A DNA stretch of 64,000 nt from Prevotella sp. (lineage in GTDB: Bacteria > Bacteroidota > Bacteroidia > Bacteroidales > Bacteroidaceae), in assembly GCA_022641735.1 (NCBI GenBank), contig JALCDQ010000003.1:210538-274537 (forward strand), in the 5' to 3' direction. Below, piece by piece: positions 54,227 through 63,946 of the stretch; position 1 is the first letter of the stretch, and every line of letters begins with the position of its first letter. The translations under genes were made by a program, and so were the position numbers. The notes beneath the pieces are model-generated. The model was not told where the DNA came from, searched no databases, and saw nothing but the letters and a program-made list of their open reading frames with translations.

Positions 54227-55339
54227 ATGACAGATATTTCTAAATTGGGTGAATTTGGATTGATTGACCGCCTCACAAAAGACATCAAATTGAAAAATTC
54301 ATCCACCCTATATGGTGTGGGAGACGATTGCGCTGTGCTTCACTACCAAGATAAAGAAGTGCTCGTAACCAGTGATATGCTGATGGAAGGCGTACATTTC
54401 GACCTTACTTATATCACCATGGAGCAACTGGGATATAAGTCTGCCATGGCGAATATCAGTGATATCTTCGCCATGAATGGCACTCCCAAGCAACTGATAA
54501 TCAGTTTGGCGGTAGATAAACGGTTTGATGTGGAGAACATAGAAGAATTCTATAAAGGCTTGCGCGAGGCTTGTGACAAGTGGAATATCGACATCGTTGG
54601 TGGTGACACGACATCTACCCGCACGGGGTTGGCTATCAGTATCACCTGTATTGGTGAAGCCTCGAAAGAAGACATCGTATATAGGAACGGTGCAAATGAG
54701 ACTGACATCATCTGTGTCAGTGGTGATTTAGGGTCTGCTTATATGGGACTTCAGTTGCTCGAAAGGGAAAAGAACATCTATTACGAGCAGTATGATGCCT
54801 TCAGCAAGAAGGTGAAAGAAGCCAAAGAATCAGGCAACGCAGAGAACCTGAAAGCACTGAGCACTGAGCAAAAAGCCTTGGAAGAGTTTCAACCTGACTT
54901 TGCAGGAAAGGAATATTTGATAGACCGACAGATAAAGCCAGAGGCTCGCGGCGACATCATCAAGCGATTGCGTGAGGCTAACATACATCCTACGGCAATG
55001 ATGGACATCTCTGACGGCCTTTCCAGTGAAATCCTTCACATCTGTCATCAGAGCCATTGTGGATGCAGAATCTATGAAAAGAACATCCCTATTGACTATC
55101 AGACGGCGGTAATGGCCGAAGAGTTGAACATGAACGTAACCACTTGCGCCCTCAACGGAGGCGAGGATTACGAACTTCTCTTCACCGTTCCTATCGGAGA
55201 TAATGAGAAGATTGATGACATGGAAGGTGTCAAACAGATTGGCTACATTACAAAGGAAAACCTCGGATGTATGCTTGTCACCCGCGACACCAATGAGTTT
55301 GAACTCACCGCGCAAGGCTGGAATCCACTTAAGAAATAG
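54227..55339 (+). CDS. thiL: Thiamine-monophosphate kinase
   Basis: The 370-residue ATP-dependent kinase has GEFGLIDRL near the start, YGVGDDCAVL, VTSDMLMEGVHFDL, GYKSAMANISDIFAMNG, VGGDTTST and MMDISDGLSSE. A helical insert of about 40 residues (EQYDAFSKKVKEAKESGNAE...) after the central domain makes it longer than the 320-330 of E. coli. It makes thiamine diphosphate. No TPP riboswitch is visible; the gene is read from the sppA promoter. Confidence 0.96.
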   Translation: MTDISKLGEFGLIDRLTKDIKLKNSSTLYGVGDDCAVLHYQDKEVLVTSDMLMEGVHFDLTYITMEQLGYKSAMANISDIFAMNGTPKQLIISLAVDKRFDVENIEEFYKGLREACDKWNIDIVGGDTTSTRTGLAISITCIGEASKEDIVYRNGANETDIICVSGDLGSAYMGLQLLEREKNIYYEQYDAFSKKVKEAKESGNAENLKALSTEQKALEEFQPDFAGKEYLIDRQIKPEARGDIIKRLREANIHPTAMMDISDGLSSEILHICHQSHCGCRIYEKNIPIDYQTAVMAEELNMNVTTCALNGGEDYELLFTVPIGDNEKIDDMEGVKQIGYITKENLGCMLVTRDTNEFELTAQGWNPLKK

Positions 55340-55360
55340 GCAAAAACAAAACAAACACTT

Positions 55361-57340
55361 ATGAACAAAATAGGTATTCTTCTACTGGGGGCTCTGTCGC
55401 TTTTGGCAAATCCCCCATGTTTTTCTCAGTCTAAAACCTTTTATTTGTCGCCTCAAGGCAAAGATAAGGCGGATGGAAGCCTAAACAAACCATGGAAAAC
55501 GGCAAGCCATGCCTTTCAACAAATCAACCAAATAACGAATGGAGACATCACATTAATCGTTCAGGATGGGGATTATTTCCTTTCTGATTCCTTGGCTTTG
55601 AATGGCAAAAACCATGATGGAAGAATAACGATTATGGCTGCCAATAAAGGAAAAGCCAACTTCATCGGATATCGGACACTTACTAAATTTTCAAAAGTCA
55701 AGAGCAAAACAGAAAGGAATTGTTTAGCACCCAATGTTCAGGGCCATATCCTACGGGCAAAACTGAGGAAAGCAGGCATCATTGATTATCTGCAAGCAGC
55801 TACAGAGTACAATCGCTTTGAACTATATCTGAACGGCAAAAGGCAGCAACTCTCCCGTTGGCCTAACGACAGTAGCGTAAAGACAGGGACTGTACTTGGA
55901 AAGACCATAGACACCAAAAACAAATCCATCGTCGAAGGTTTCTTCAAATATACCAATCCTTATATTGATAAATTTGCCGCTGATGACGACCTCTATCTGC
56001 ATGGTTATTTCTGCTATAAATGGTTTGATAACATTGAAAGAGTAGCCAAAATAGACAAGATAAACCGCACGATAACGATAGCAAAGCCTTATCATCATTA
56101 CGGATACAAAGAAGGCCAAGATTTCTATGTGCTCAACAGCATGTCAGAAGTGGACGAGCCTGGAGAATATTATGTTGACCGCGAGAATGGTTATTTATAT
56201 TGGTATCCGCCAGCAACTTTTAATCCCCAAAAAGACCACGTCATTGTCCCTGTCTTCAAAGATGCAAACATGCTCACAATCGAGGATGGCAGCCATATCA
56301 CCATTGATGGCATCAACTTCATCGGAGGAAGCAATGGAGCCATTTCCATTACTGAAGGCGATCATGTGAAAATCGAGAATTGCAGGATTTCACAATTCGG
56401 AGCATGCGCCATCACTGTAAACGGAGGAAAAGACCATACAGTGTATAATTGCAATTTAGAAGAACTGGGGCAAGAAGGCATCGTGGCGAATGGTGGCGAC
56501 AGAAAGATTTTGGAGAACTCAGGCTTCTTGTTTTCCAACAATACCATCAAGGATTTCTCCCTCTATCGCGATACTTATCGGCAAGGACTGGTATTCTATG
56601 GATGCGGGGTAACCATCTCCCACAACCTGTTTGCCAACTCTCCCTCCTCTGCTTTGGGGTTGGGTGGCAACAACATCACCGTGGAATACAATGTTTTTAA
56701 AGACGCTGTCAAGAAAAGCAATGACCAAGGCGTCATCGATATTTATCTCAATCCGTCCTTCAGAGGCATTGTTATCCGCAATAATTACTTTAAAGACATC
56801 GTGGGAACAGACAAGTTGGACATGGTAGCAGCCGTGAGATTGGATGACATGATTTCAGGAGCAGCCATCTATAATAATGTATTCGACAACTGTGGCAGCA
56901 GTCATTTCGGAGCCGTACAAATTCATGGAGGAAAAGACAATCATGTTTTCAACAATCTTTTCTATCATTGCCTCGGCTGTTTCAGTCAAAGCGCATGGGG
57001 GAAAGAGAAATGGCTTAAGACCTTAGACACTCCCAACATGAAGAAGTTAATCTATGAAGATGTGGATATAAACTCTGCTCTTTACAAGAAAAATTATCCT
57101 GAATTGGAAACCAGCATTTCTGAAAATGCTGACCAAAATTTCTTCAATGACAACCTGTTTGTCGATACCCCTAACCAATACAGGCGAATCTCAAGCAATT
57201 GCATCATCAAAAACAATCAAGATGTCAGCAGTCAACAGAGCATCCAAGATTTCTGCAATCCAACGACTTTAAATACCTATGGCCTGACGGGCATTGACTT
57301 AAAACTTTGCGGACCGATGATAACAACGCCCCTTCCATAA
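55361..57340 (+). CDS. Secreted right-handed beta-helix protein
   Basis: The 659-residue product has a signal peptide (about residues 1-22, ending CFSQ; the Cys is not in a lipobox). FYLSPQGKDKADGSLNKPWKT is the usual start of secreted parallel beta-helix proteins. From about residue 300 to 540 there are repeated N-N/V-F turns of a right-handed helix (ITIDGINFIGGSNGAISI, HTVYNCNLEELG, VTISHNLFANSPSSALGLGGNNITVEYNVF). It is likely a polysaccharide-active protein, but the family is too diverse to name an activity. It lies 21 bp after thiL and may be co-transcribed, though functionally unrelated. Confidence 0.82.
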   Translation: MNKIGILLLGALSLLANPPCFSQSKTFYLSPQGKDKADGSLNKPWKTASHAFQQINQITNGDITLIVQDGDYFLSDSLALNGKNHDGRITIMAANKGKANFIGYRTLTKFSKVKSKTERNCLAPNVQGHILRAKLRKAGIIDYLQAATEYNRFELYLNGKRQQLSRWPNDSSVKTGTVLGKTIDTKNKSIVEGFFKYTNPYIDKFAADDDLYLHGYFCYKWFDNIERVAKIDKINRTITIAKPYHHYGYKEGQDFYVLNSMSEVDEPGEYYVDRENGYLYWYPPATFNPQKDHVIVPVFKDANMLTIEDGSHITIDGINFIGGSNGAISITEGDHVKIENCRISQFGACAITVNGGKDHTVYNCNLEELGQEGIVANGGDRKILENSGFLFSNNTIKDFSLYRDTYRQGLVFYGCGVTISHNLFANSPSSALGLGGNNITVEYNVFKDAVKKSNDQGVIDIYLNPSFRGIVIRNNYFKDIVGTDKLDMVAAVRLDDMISGAAIYNNVFDNCGSSHFGAVQIHGGKDNHVFNNLFYHCLGCFSQSAWGKEKWLKTLDTPNMKKLIYEDVDINSALYKKNYPELETSISENADQNFFNDNLFVDTPNQYRRISSNCIIKNNQDVSSQQSIQDFCNPTTLNTYGLTGIDLKLCGPMITTPLP

Positions 57341-57402
57341 AGCTATTCACCCGTAAAAACAGAAGAATCAACCAGCAGATTATGGCGATTAAGCCACTAA
57401 GA

Positions 57403-57632
57403 AATGGTCTTCAAAGACAACGATAACGGCTAATGACGGGTTCGAAAGCGACTAATGGAGATTACAAATGGGGTTTGTAACGTGATTACACACGGCTTGT
57501 AACGTCATTACAAGTTACTTGTAACATGATTACAAGCCGTGTGTAATCTCATCATTAGCCGTTCTTTCATTTGTCATCAGCCGTTCTTATGTTCTTTATT
57601 AGTCATTTTCGTGCCTGCCATCAGCCACTTTT
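57403..57632. repeat. 22-bp-period array, locus I (eleven registers, different core)
   Basis: Anchor words of the form A(C/G)GG/AGCC fall at 57425, 57447, 57469, 57491, 57513, 57535, 57557, 57579, 57601 and 57623, each exactly 22 bp apart, with a further one about 57403. The middle units are paired half-sites GATTACA...TGTAATC-like; the flanks read ATTAGCCGTTC and ATCAGCCGTTC. The core differs from GTAAA...TTTAC, yet the period is identical. The gap around it (57341-57890) holds nothing else but the tRNA promoter. Confidence 0.85.
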
Positions 57633-57858
57633 GGCTTCCTCGCTTCTCATTTTTATGGCTAAAGATAACCCTCTTTGATTTTGCTAATAAACCAAAGAAA
57701 CAAGTTGAACACCAATAAAGTATATAGTTGCCTCTTGCCCGAAGGCCAACTTGCGCAGGCTCGTTGGTATCGGCAAAGGGCTAAAAGAAGATTTGTTAAC
57801 GAATATTAAACTACTGAAGTTTTTTTCTTTTTCTTTCTTATTTATTGATTTTATTATT

Positions 57859-57866
57859 TACCTTTG
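57859..57866 (+). promoter_or_regulatory. -7 box of tRNA-Phe
   Basis: TACCTTTG matches TAnnTTTG and lies 24 bp before the mature tRNA. The -33 region is only T-rich. Confidence 0.55.
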
Positions 57867-57890
57867 CATCCGCAATCGCAAAACAACGAA

Positions 57891-57963
57891 GGTGCCTTAG
57901 CTCAGGTGGTAGAGCAATGGACTGAAAATCCATGTGTCCTTGGTTCAACTCCAAGAGGTACCA
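57891..57963 (+). tRNA. tRNA-Phe (anticodon GAA)
   Basis: The 73-nt cloverleaf has acceptor arms GGTGCCT/AGGTACC, D arm TAGCTCAGGTGGTAGAGC, anticodon stem ATGGA/TCCAT with loop CTGAAAA, and T arm CTTGGTTCAACTCCAAG. The discriminator is A; CCA is not encoded. Confidence 0.96.
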
Positions 57964-57979
57964 CTCCTCCTTTCATTAG

Positions 57980-58008
57980 CCCGGTTCTCGCAAGAGGCCG
58001 GGTTTTTT
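57980..58008 (+). terminator. Terminator of tRNA-Phe
   Basis: CCCGG (57980-57984) and CCGGG (57998-58002) pair, with extra pairing of TTCTC/GAG inside, followed by six T. It also sits 6 bp beyond the stop of the convergent efflux operon. Confidence 0.85.
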
Positions 58009-58013
58009 CAGCC

Positions 58014-58937
58014 TCATCGATTCTCCACGTGTGCCGTAACATACATGCCTGGACGGAATCGAGCGTTATTGCCCTTGATTCTCGCATACACTTCGATGGA
58101 ACGATTGGTGTCGTCAACTTCTTGGCTGATAGAGGATACGGTGGCATAGAATGTGCGATTGCCCATTCCATTGACGCGGAATTGCACGCGATTGCCCACT
58201 GACAGTTTGCCGAGGTCTTTCTCATAGGCAGTGAGGCAAAGCATCGGATTGCCCTTATCAATAATGTCGCATATCGGGTCACCTGTCTGCAAGTATTTCC
58301 CAAGATTAATTTTCAAGTTAGCCACATAGCCACTGATGGGTGCATGAACATAAAAATAAGGACGGATGCCACCCTTGATGAGTCCGCTGAGCGACACTCC
58401 CATATTGCGCAACTGCATGGCTGAAGCCTGATAACGGGTCTTCATCGTCATATAATCAGCCTTACTCTGCTGGAAATGTTTCTGCGATGCAGCCTCTTGC
58501 ATGCTCAGACGATTCTGGCGATTATACTCTGATTCCAGATAAGCCAGTTGAGCGCGCGACTCCATAAAGTCTCTTTGCAGGTCGATAAAGGCCGGATTGT
58601 CTATCACGGCAATAACTGTTCCACGACGAACAAAGATTCCCGGCATGAGAGGAGTAGAGTGAATCTTACCGCCCATGGTGACTGTTACCGACGCATTACG
58701 TTGTGGTGAAACCATCAATTTCCCATTATAGGAGGTGTGATTAGGCAGTGCCGTAGCTGATGTCCTACCATCCACAGCAGTGGTATCCTTAGTTAAAGAG
58801 GTCTGTGGCACGGTCGCTGTGTCCGGCTCCACCTTCATTGTGTCAGAGTCGGCAGCAGTGGATGTCTGTTTTTGTGTACTATTGCCACAAGCCGTGAGCA
58901 ATAAAGCAGCTATTGCGAAAATGAATGTTCTTTTCAT
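58014..58937 (-). CDS. RND efflux periplasmic adaptor (CusB/CzcB-like) lipoprotein
   Basis: The 307-residue protein has a lipoprotein signal (MKRTFIFAIAALLLTACGNS, Cys 17). After a low-complexity Ser/Thr/Asp segment come the membrane-fusion lipoyl/hairpin/beta-barrel regions: GGKIHSTPLMPGIFVRRGTVIAVIDN, a helical hairpin (FIDLQRDFMESRAQLAYLESEYNRQNRL), YFYVHAPISGYVANLKINLGKYL, and RFRPGMYVTAHVEN. It bridges the inner-membrane pump and the outer-membrane channel of the fused gene. It is second in the operon, 39 bp after it. There are few His/Met metal sites in the N-terminus to name the metal. Confidence 0.92.
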   Translation of the reverse strand: MKRTFIFAIAALLLTACGNSTQKQTSTAADSDTMKVEPDTATVPQTSLTKDTTAVDGRTSATALPNHTSYNGKLMVSPQRNASVTVTMGGKIHSTPLMPGIFVRRGTVIAVIDNPAFIDLQRDFMESRAQLAYLESEYNRQNRLSMQEAASQKHFQQSKADYMTMKTRYQASAMQLRNMGVSLSGLIKGGIRPYFYVHAPISGYVANLKINLGKYLQTGDPICDIIDKGNPMLCLTAYEKDLGKLSVGNRVQFRVNGMGNRTFYATVSSISQEVDDTNRSIEVYARIKGNNARFRPGMYVTAHVENR

Positions 58938-58976
58938 CGTGTTATTGTTTTTATTTCGTTATTGTATTCGGTTAAT

Positions 58977-61900
58977 TTATTCGGTGTAAAGTTCCAGCTC
59001 CAGCTCAGCAATATTATAGGCATATACAGCCTCAATATAGTTGCGCCTGATTTCGTTGGCACTGTTGATACTCTCCACAAACTGGATGATACTGGTCTCA
59101 CTTTCCTTGAACTGCACTTGTGCTGTCTTCAGCAAAGCATCAGCTTCAGGTAGCGCAGCAGTCTTGTAATACTGGATATTCTGTTCTTCCTGACGTAGTC
59201 GGGAATAAAGTTCATCCACCTTGTTTTTCATTTGCCGCACATTGTTCTCTGCTTCCGTACGTGCTATCATGGCATCGAATTTAGCCTGACGAGTACGACT
59301 TTTCTGCGGGGAGAAGAACAATGGGAAGGATACTCCGACCATCCAAGAGTTAAGACCCGTAAGTGGTGCTATCTTCTGACGTACATATCCAACCGAGAAT
59401 TCAGGGAAGTAACGGCTCTTTTCTAATTTCACGGCAGCCTCTTTCTCTTCTGCTATGCTATTAAAATATTGAGTGTGAGCAGCCGACAAGGTGCCTATGC
59501 CCATCTTTGCAGCGTACATATTGAGCGTGGTGTCAGCAGGAACAACGGGCTGCTGAGCATAACAAGTCCACGTAAAGCGGTTTGCTGCCAACCGCAACTC
59601 CTCTTCTGCCTGCATCAATCGGGTACTGATGCTCGTGGCAAGCGTATTGGTCATGTTGCGTTCCAATAAAGTGATTTCACCCTGTTCATATCTCAGTTGC
59701 CCCGCTTTCTTCAATCGGTCGGCAAGCCTTATCTCTTCGCGATAAAGCGAACAGATATTGTAAGCATACTGATAGTTTGCCCAAGCCCGCTTCACCTCGG
59801 CTGTAATCTCCTTTTTCACCATATCCCGATAATGTTCGCCTGTAGCCATCTGCTTCTTGATGAGCGCATTTTTATAATAAGGAGTAAAGAAAGAACCCAA
59901 GGGTTGAGTCACTGATAACTGGTTATCACTATGTGTTTCCCCATTAATTTGCCCCCAAGAGTAACTCACTTCGGTGTTTCCAGGCACCCAACTCTCCCCT
60001 TTCATCGTCCTTGTCCTATCGATATTAAGGGCGGCAGTCTTCATCCTTGGATTGTTAGCAATAGCCATTGTGATTGCTTTATCCAATGGAATGCTTTCTG
60101 CAGAGCTTACAGAGGCAGTCTGGGCCTTCATAGCAAGCGGAGACATCAATAAGAAAAATACAATCATGGCAGTTACCCGTGACGGCCAAACTCTCTTCAT
60201 CACCTTCTTCATAATCATCGGGAACATGCTCACCAAACGATAGAATGTCGGGATGATAATAAGCGTCAGGATGGTAGAAACTATCAAACCACCGATGACA
60301 ACGGTCGCCAATGGACGCTGAACCTCTGCACCAGCCGACTTGGCAATGGCCATCGGCACGAAACCAAGTGATGCCACGAGGCCTGTGAGGAATACAGGGC
60401 GCAAGATATGAGGCGTTCCCTGCATAATGATTTTGTCTGTAGACAAATGATATTTAGTCATTTTACGTATATCATTAAAATTGTTGATTATCAAGATACC
60501 ATTGAGCACTGCCACACCGAAGAGTGCAATGAAGCCTACACCTGCTGAAATACTGAACGGCAAGCCACGCAACCACAATGCCACAATACCGCCAATGAGC
60601 GAGAGAGGCACTGTGGAGAATACCACAAAGGTGTAGGTGATGCTCTTGAAGGCAAAGAAAAGCAACAATAAGATGAGCATCAAAGCCACTGGAATGACGA
60701 TAGTAAGCGTACGGATGGCATTCTGCAAGTTCTCAAACTGACCTCCATATTCGAAGTAATAACCCGGTTTCAGTTTGATATTCTTATCGAGTGTCTTCTG
60801 TATCTTATTCACTACCTGCTGAATGTCGGCATTACGCACATTCACACCGATAACAATGCGCCGCTTGGTCTCATCACGATTAATCTGCAACGGACCGTTG
60901 ACCAATGCCACTGAAGCCACTTCACTGACAGGTATCTGCACCCCATCAGCAGTGCGGACAAAGAGACGGTCAATGTCAAGATTAGGTACTTTGTCTTTAT
61001 CCAAACGTAACACAAGGTCAAAACGGCGTTCATTCTCAAACACCACGCCTGCTGTCTCACCTGCATAAGCGGTTCGCACGATGGAGTTCAACTCCTCTAT
61101 GTTCACTCCATATTGAGCGATTTTCTTGCGGTCATAGTTCACCACAAGTTGCGGAAGTCCCATTGTCTGCTCCACAATCACATCGGAAGCTCCAGGTACA
61201 CCTTTTATATATTGGGCACATTCTTTTGCTTTGGCATAGAGTTCATCGTTGTTTTCACCATATAACTTAATGGCAATGTCGGTCTTTGCGCCCGTCATCA
61301 ACTCGTTGAACCTCAACTGGATAGGCTGACTGAAGTTATATTCCGCACCCTTGATAGGCTCGAGCGCCTTTTTCATCTTTTCTACCATCTCATCACGACT
61401 TGTTGCCGATGTCCATTCCTTGAATGGTTTCATCACAATCATGATGTCGGCATCCTCCACAGCCATAGGGTCTGTAGGCACTTCAGCCGTTCCTATCTTC
61501 GCCACGACGTGCTTGATTTCAGGGAATTTATCCTTTAATGTCTTTTCAACCAACCTTGATTGTTCCAAGCTTTGCGTGAGTGAACTGCCTGCAGGCAATG
61601 TCATCTGCATGGCGAAATCGCCTTCGTCCATGGTAGGAATGAACTCTGCTCCCAGTCGGGTGAAGAGTAACAACGCGAGAACCAATACCGCAAAAGCCGT
61701 GGCTATTGTTCCGGTGATATGATGCAAACAGAAAGTGAGGGATTTCTTATAATAGATATTCAACTTTGCGAAGAATCGATCGGAGAACGTCTTCTTAACT
61801 ATAGCCTTGCGTTTGAGGAAGATGCTCGCCATCATCGGTACATAAGTAAGCGACAAGAACAACGCTCCGATGATACAGAACACCAATGTCTTTGCCATTG

Positions 61901-63332
61901 GAGTGAAGTATTTGCCCTCAATCCCTGAAAGAACAAGGATAGGACAGAATACCAACAGAATGATGAAAGCGGCAAATGTAGCACTCTTCACCACATGCAA
62001 TGCACCTTCAGCCACCTCGTCGTCCATCTCTTTGCGCGAGAGTTTTCCCGCTGTTATAGGTCGTTTCATGCTATACACATGCGCCAATATTCCTTCTAAT
62101 ATCACGATAGAGCCGTCCACAACGATACCAAAGTCGATGGCTCCAAGACTCATCAGGTTGGCAGTAACTCCAAACAACCGCATCATAATGAATCCAAAGA
62201 GCATGGCGAGAGGGATGACCGATGCCACGATAAGTCCTGCACGGACATCGCCGAGGAAGATAATCAATACGAGGAATACGATGATTGCGCCCTCTATCAG
62301 ATTGCGTATGACCGTTGAAATATTGCGGTTTACCAATTGGGAACGATTCAAATAAGGCTCTATTGTTACTCCCGCAGGCAACATTTTCTGTACCTTTGCC
62401 ACACGTTGCTCCAGCTCTCCAGTCACCACATTGGCGTTGGCACCTTTCAACATCATGGCTATTCCACCTACACATTCACCCTGACCATCGATGGTCATAG
62501 CACCAAAACGCTTGGCAGAACCAAAGCGCACGGTACCCACATCACTCACATGAATAGGGATGCCGCCACGATTAGTGATAACGATACGACCAATGTCTTT
62601 GAGGGAATGTATCATTCCTTCCGAGCGGATATAATAAGCCTTGTTTTGCTTTTCAATGTAACTGCCACCCGTATTCTGATTGTTTCGGCTTAAAGCCTCA
62701 AACACATCACCGATTGTAATATCTAGGGAATAAAGCGCATCAGGGTCTACTGCCACCTCATATTGCTTCAGATGCCCACCGAAACTATTGATTTCCACGA
62801 TGCCCGGAATACCCGACAGTTGCCGCTTTACTATCCAATCTTGAATCGTACGCAACTCCATATCGTCGTATTTGTCTTTATATTTCGGATCTACTTTCAA
62901 TATATACTGGTATATTTCACCCAAACCCGTAGTGATAGGCATCATCTCCGGAGTTCCAAGGTCTGGCGGAATCTCCCCTTGAACCGATTGTATCTGCTCA
63001 TTCACCAGTTGGCGCGCATTAAGCGTGGGCACACTCTCATCGAACACCACCGTGACCACTGACAAGCCAAAGCGCGACACCGAGCGGATTTCCTTGACTT
63101 TCATGATGTTGCGCATCGCTATTTCAATAGGAGCAGTGATGAGTTGTTCCACTTCTTGTGGGGCGAGTGTCGGCGACACTGTCACAATCTGCACCTGATT
63201 GTTAGTGATATCGGGCACTGCATCGACCGGCAGTGTGAGCATCGCATAGATACCTCCCAAAAGCAAAAACAACGTCGTAAGGGCTACGAAGAGTTTCTTG
63301 TGGACCGAAAAGTTGACGATAGATTTAAACAT
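58977..63332 (-). CDS. CusA/CzcA-type RND efflux pump fused to outer-membrane factor
   Basis: The 1451-residue protein joins two components. Residues 1 to about 1040 are a heavy-metal efflux RND pump (MFKSIVNFSVHKKLFVALTTLF, PDITNNQVQIVT, LSLGAIDFGIVVDGSIVILEG with the proton-relay Asp, GAEFIPTMDEGDF, SAGVGFIALFGVAVLNGILI). Residues about 1080-1451 are a TolC/CusC-like outer-membrane factor of helical hairpins and beta segments. The junction (WPSRVTAMIVFFLLMSPLAMKAQ, about 1050-1072) looks like a signal peptide and could be cut. Such fusions are known in Bacteroidota. Metal specificity (Cu, Ag, Zn, Co, Cd or Ni) is not clear from sequence. Confidence 0.93.
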   Translation of the reverse strand: MFKSIVNFSVHKKLFVALTTLFLLLGGIYAMLTLPVDAVPDITNNQVQIVTVSPTLAPQEVEQLITAPIEIAMRNIMKVKEIRSVSRFGLSVVTVVFDESVPTLNARQLVNEQIQSVQGEIPPDLGTPEMMPITTGLGEIYQYILKVDPKYKDKYDDMELRTIQDWIVKRQLSGIPGIVEINSFGGHLKQYEVAVDPDALYSLDITIGDVFEALSRNNQNTGGSYIEKQNKAYYIRSEGMIHSLKDIGRIVITNRGGIPIHVSDVGTVRFGSAKRFGAMTIDGQGECVGGIAMMLKGANANVVTGELEQRVAKVQKMLPAGVTIEPYLNRSQLVNRNISTVIRNLIEGAIIVFLVLIIFLGDVRAGLIVASVIPLAMLFGFIMMRLFGVTANLMSLGAIDFGIVVDGSIVILEGILAHVYSMKRPITAGKLSRKEMDDEVAEGALHVVKSATFAAFIILLVFCPILVLSGIEGKYFTPMAKTLVFCIIGALFLSLTYVPMMASIFLKRKAIVKKTFSDRFFAKLNIYYKKSLTFCLHHITGTIATAFAVLVLALLLFTRLGAEFIPTMDEGDFAMQMTLPAGSSLTQSLEQSRLVEKTLKDKFPEIKHVVAKIGTAEVPTDPMAVEDADIMIVMKPFKEWTSATSRDEMVEKMKKALEPIKGAEYNFSQPIQLRFNELMTGAKTDIAIKLYGENNDELYAKAKECAQYIKGVPGASDVIVEQTMGLPQLVVNYDRKKIAQYGVNIEELNSIVRTAYAGETAGVVFENERRFDLVLRLDKDKVPNLDIDRLFVRTADGVQIPVSEVASVALVNGPLQINRDETKRRIVIGVNVRNADIQQVVNKIQKTLDKNIKLKPGYYFEYGGQFENLQNAIRTLTIVIPVALMLILLLLFFAFKSITYTFVVFSTVPLSLIGGIVALWLRGLPFSISAGVGFIALFGVAVLNGILIINNFNDIRKMTKYHLSTDKIIMQGTPHILRPVFLTGLVASLGFVPMAIAKSAGAEVQRPLATVVIGGLIVSTILTLIIIPTFYRLVSMFPMIMKKVMKRVWPSRVTAMIVFFLLMSPLAMKAQTASVSSAESIPLDKAITMAIANNPRMKTAALNIDRTRTMKGESWVPGNTEVSYSWGQINGETHSDNQLSVTQPLGSFFTPYYKNALIKKQMATGEHYRDMVKKEITAEVKRAWANYQYAYNICSLYREEIRLADRLKKAGQLRYEQGEITLLERNMTNTLATSISTRLMQAEEELRLAANRFTWTCYAQQPVVPADTTLNMYAAKMGIGTLSAAHTQYFNSIAEEKEAAVKLEKSRYFPEFSVGYVRQKIAPLTGLNSWMVGVSFPLFFSPQKSRTRQAKFDAMIARTEAENNVRQMKNKVDELYSRLRQEEQNIQYYKTAALPEADALLKTAQVQFKESETSIIQFVESINSANEIRRNYIEAVYAYNIAELELELYTE

Positions 63333-63360
63333 ATTCCGTGTTTTTTTAGATAAAACACTG

Positions 63361-63391
63361 CAAATATATAAAATAATGTTATAACACCAAA
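63361..63391 (-). promoter_or_regulatory. Promoter of the RND efflux operon
   Basis: On the minus strand TTTG at 63388-63391 and TATATTTG at 63361-63368 are exactly 19 bp apart. GTGTTTT (63338-63344) and AAAACAC (63352-63358) just inside the transcript form an inverted repeat that could be an operator for a regulator. Confidence 0.8.
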
Positions 63392-63527
63392 ATAAATCTC
63401 TAAATATTTTTGTAATAATTACAAATTAGTATACAAAGACCTTTCAATATTGATGAAAATTGCGATTTTATATTTAATGTGAATCCAATAAATCTATCTT
63501 AGAAATATAGGCTTCATTAATAGTAAT

Positions 63528-63612
63528 GTAAAAGATAGTCTTTTACACGGTAAACAACGGTTGTTTACAAGGTAAAAGATGATTGTTTACACCCTAAAAG
63601 ACTATCTTTTAC
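63528..63612. repeat. 22-bp-period palindrome array, locus E (4 units)
   Basis: Units start at 63528, 63550, 63572 and 63594 with spacers ACG, AAG and ACC. The second, GTAAACAACGGTTGTTTAC, is a perfect 19-bp palindrome, and the first, GTAAAAGATAGTCTTTTAC, has perfect 8-bp arms. This is the best preserved array and the only one of the GTAAA type in a divergent intergenic region. Confidence 0.88.
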
Positions 63613-63738
63613 AATCCTCGGAAAAGTTGACTATTCCGAAAAACATCAAATAGGCTGATAACTAAGGCGTTAGCCTATAATGCTTAAGAATATTTAACAA
63701 CACTATTTTCAGAAAAGTCTGTTTGGCAAGGTGCTAAA

Positions 63739-63770
63739 TTTGGAAATCCCCGATTTATTGATTATCTTTG
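63739..63770 (+). promoter_or_regulatory. Upstream promoter of the last gene
   Basis: TTTG at 63739-63742 and TATCTTTG at 63763-63770 are 20 bp apart. The region between it and the second promoter contains small perfect palindromes (GAAAGTAAACTTTC, ATTATGCATAAT). Confidence 0.6.
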
Positions 63771-63911
63771 CATAAGATAAGCTACATTCGGCAATTTGAA
63801 AGTAAACTTTCATTGCGCTCATTTGCATAATCTTTGCATTTGATATTTGGCACTCTACCTTAAAATTATGCATAATGCGTAAAATTGGTAATGAAATAAG
63901 TAAAATTTATT

Positions 63912-63942
63912 GTTGCATATTGGAAGAAAAAATGTAAATTTG
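63912..63942 (+). promoter_or_regulatory. Proximal promoter of the last gene
   Basis: GTTG at 63912-63915 and TAAATTTG at 63935-63942 are 19 bp apart, 24 bp before the ATG at 63967. Confidence 0.65.
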
Positions 63943-63946
63943 CAAA

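Noticed and set aside
52300..54300. TPP riboswitch controlling thiL
   Set aside because: thiL is 6 bp from punA within an operon and no CTGAGA-containing TPP fold was seen.
58014..63332. Frameshift or assembly error joining pump and channel genes
   Set aside because: The frame is open throughout with normal composition, and this fusion is known in Bacteroidota.
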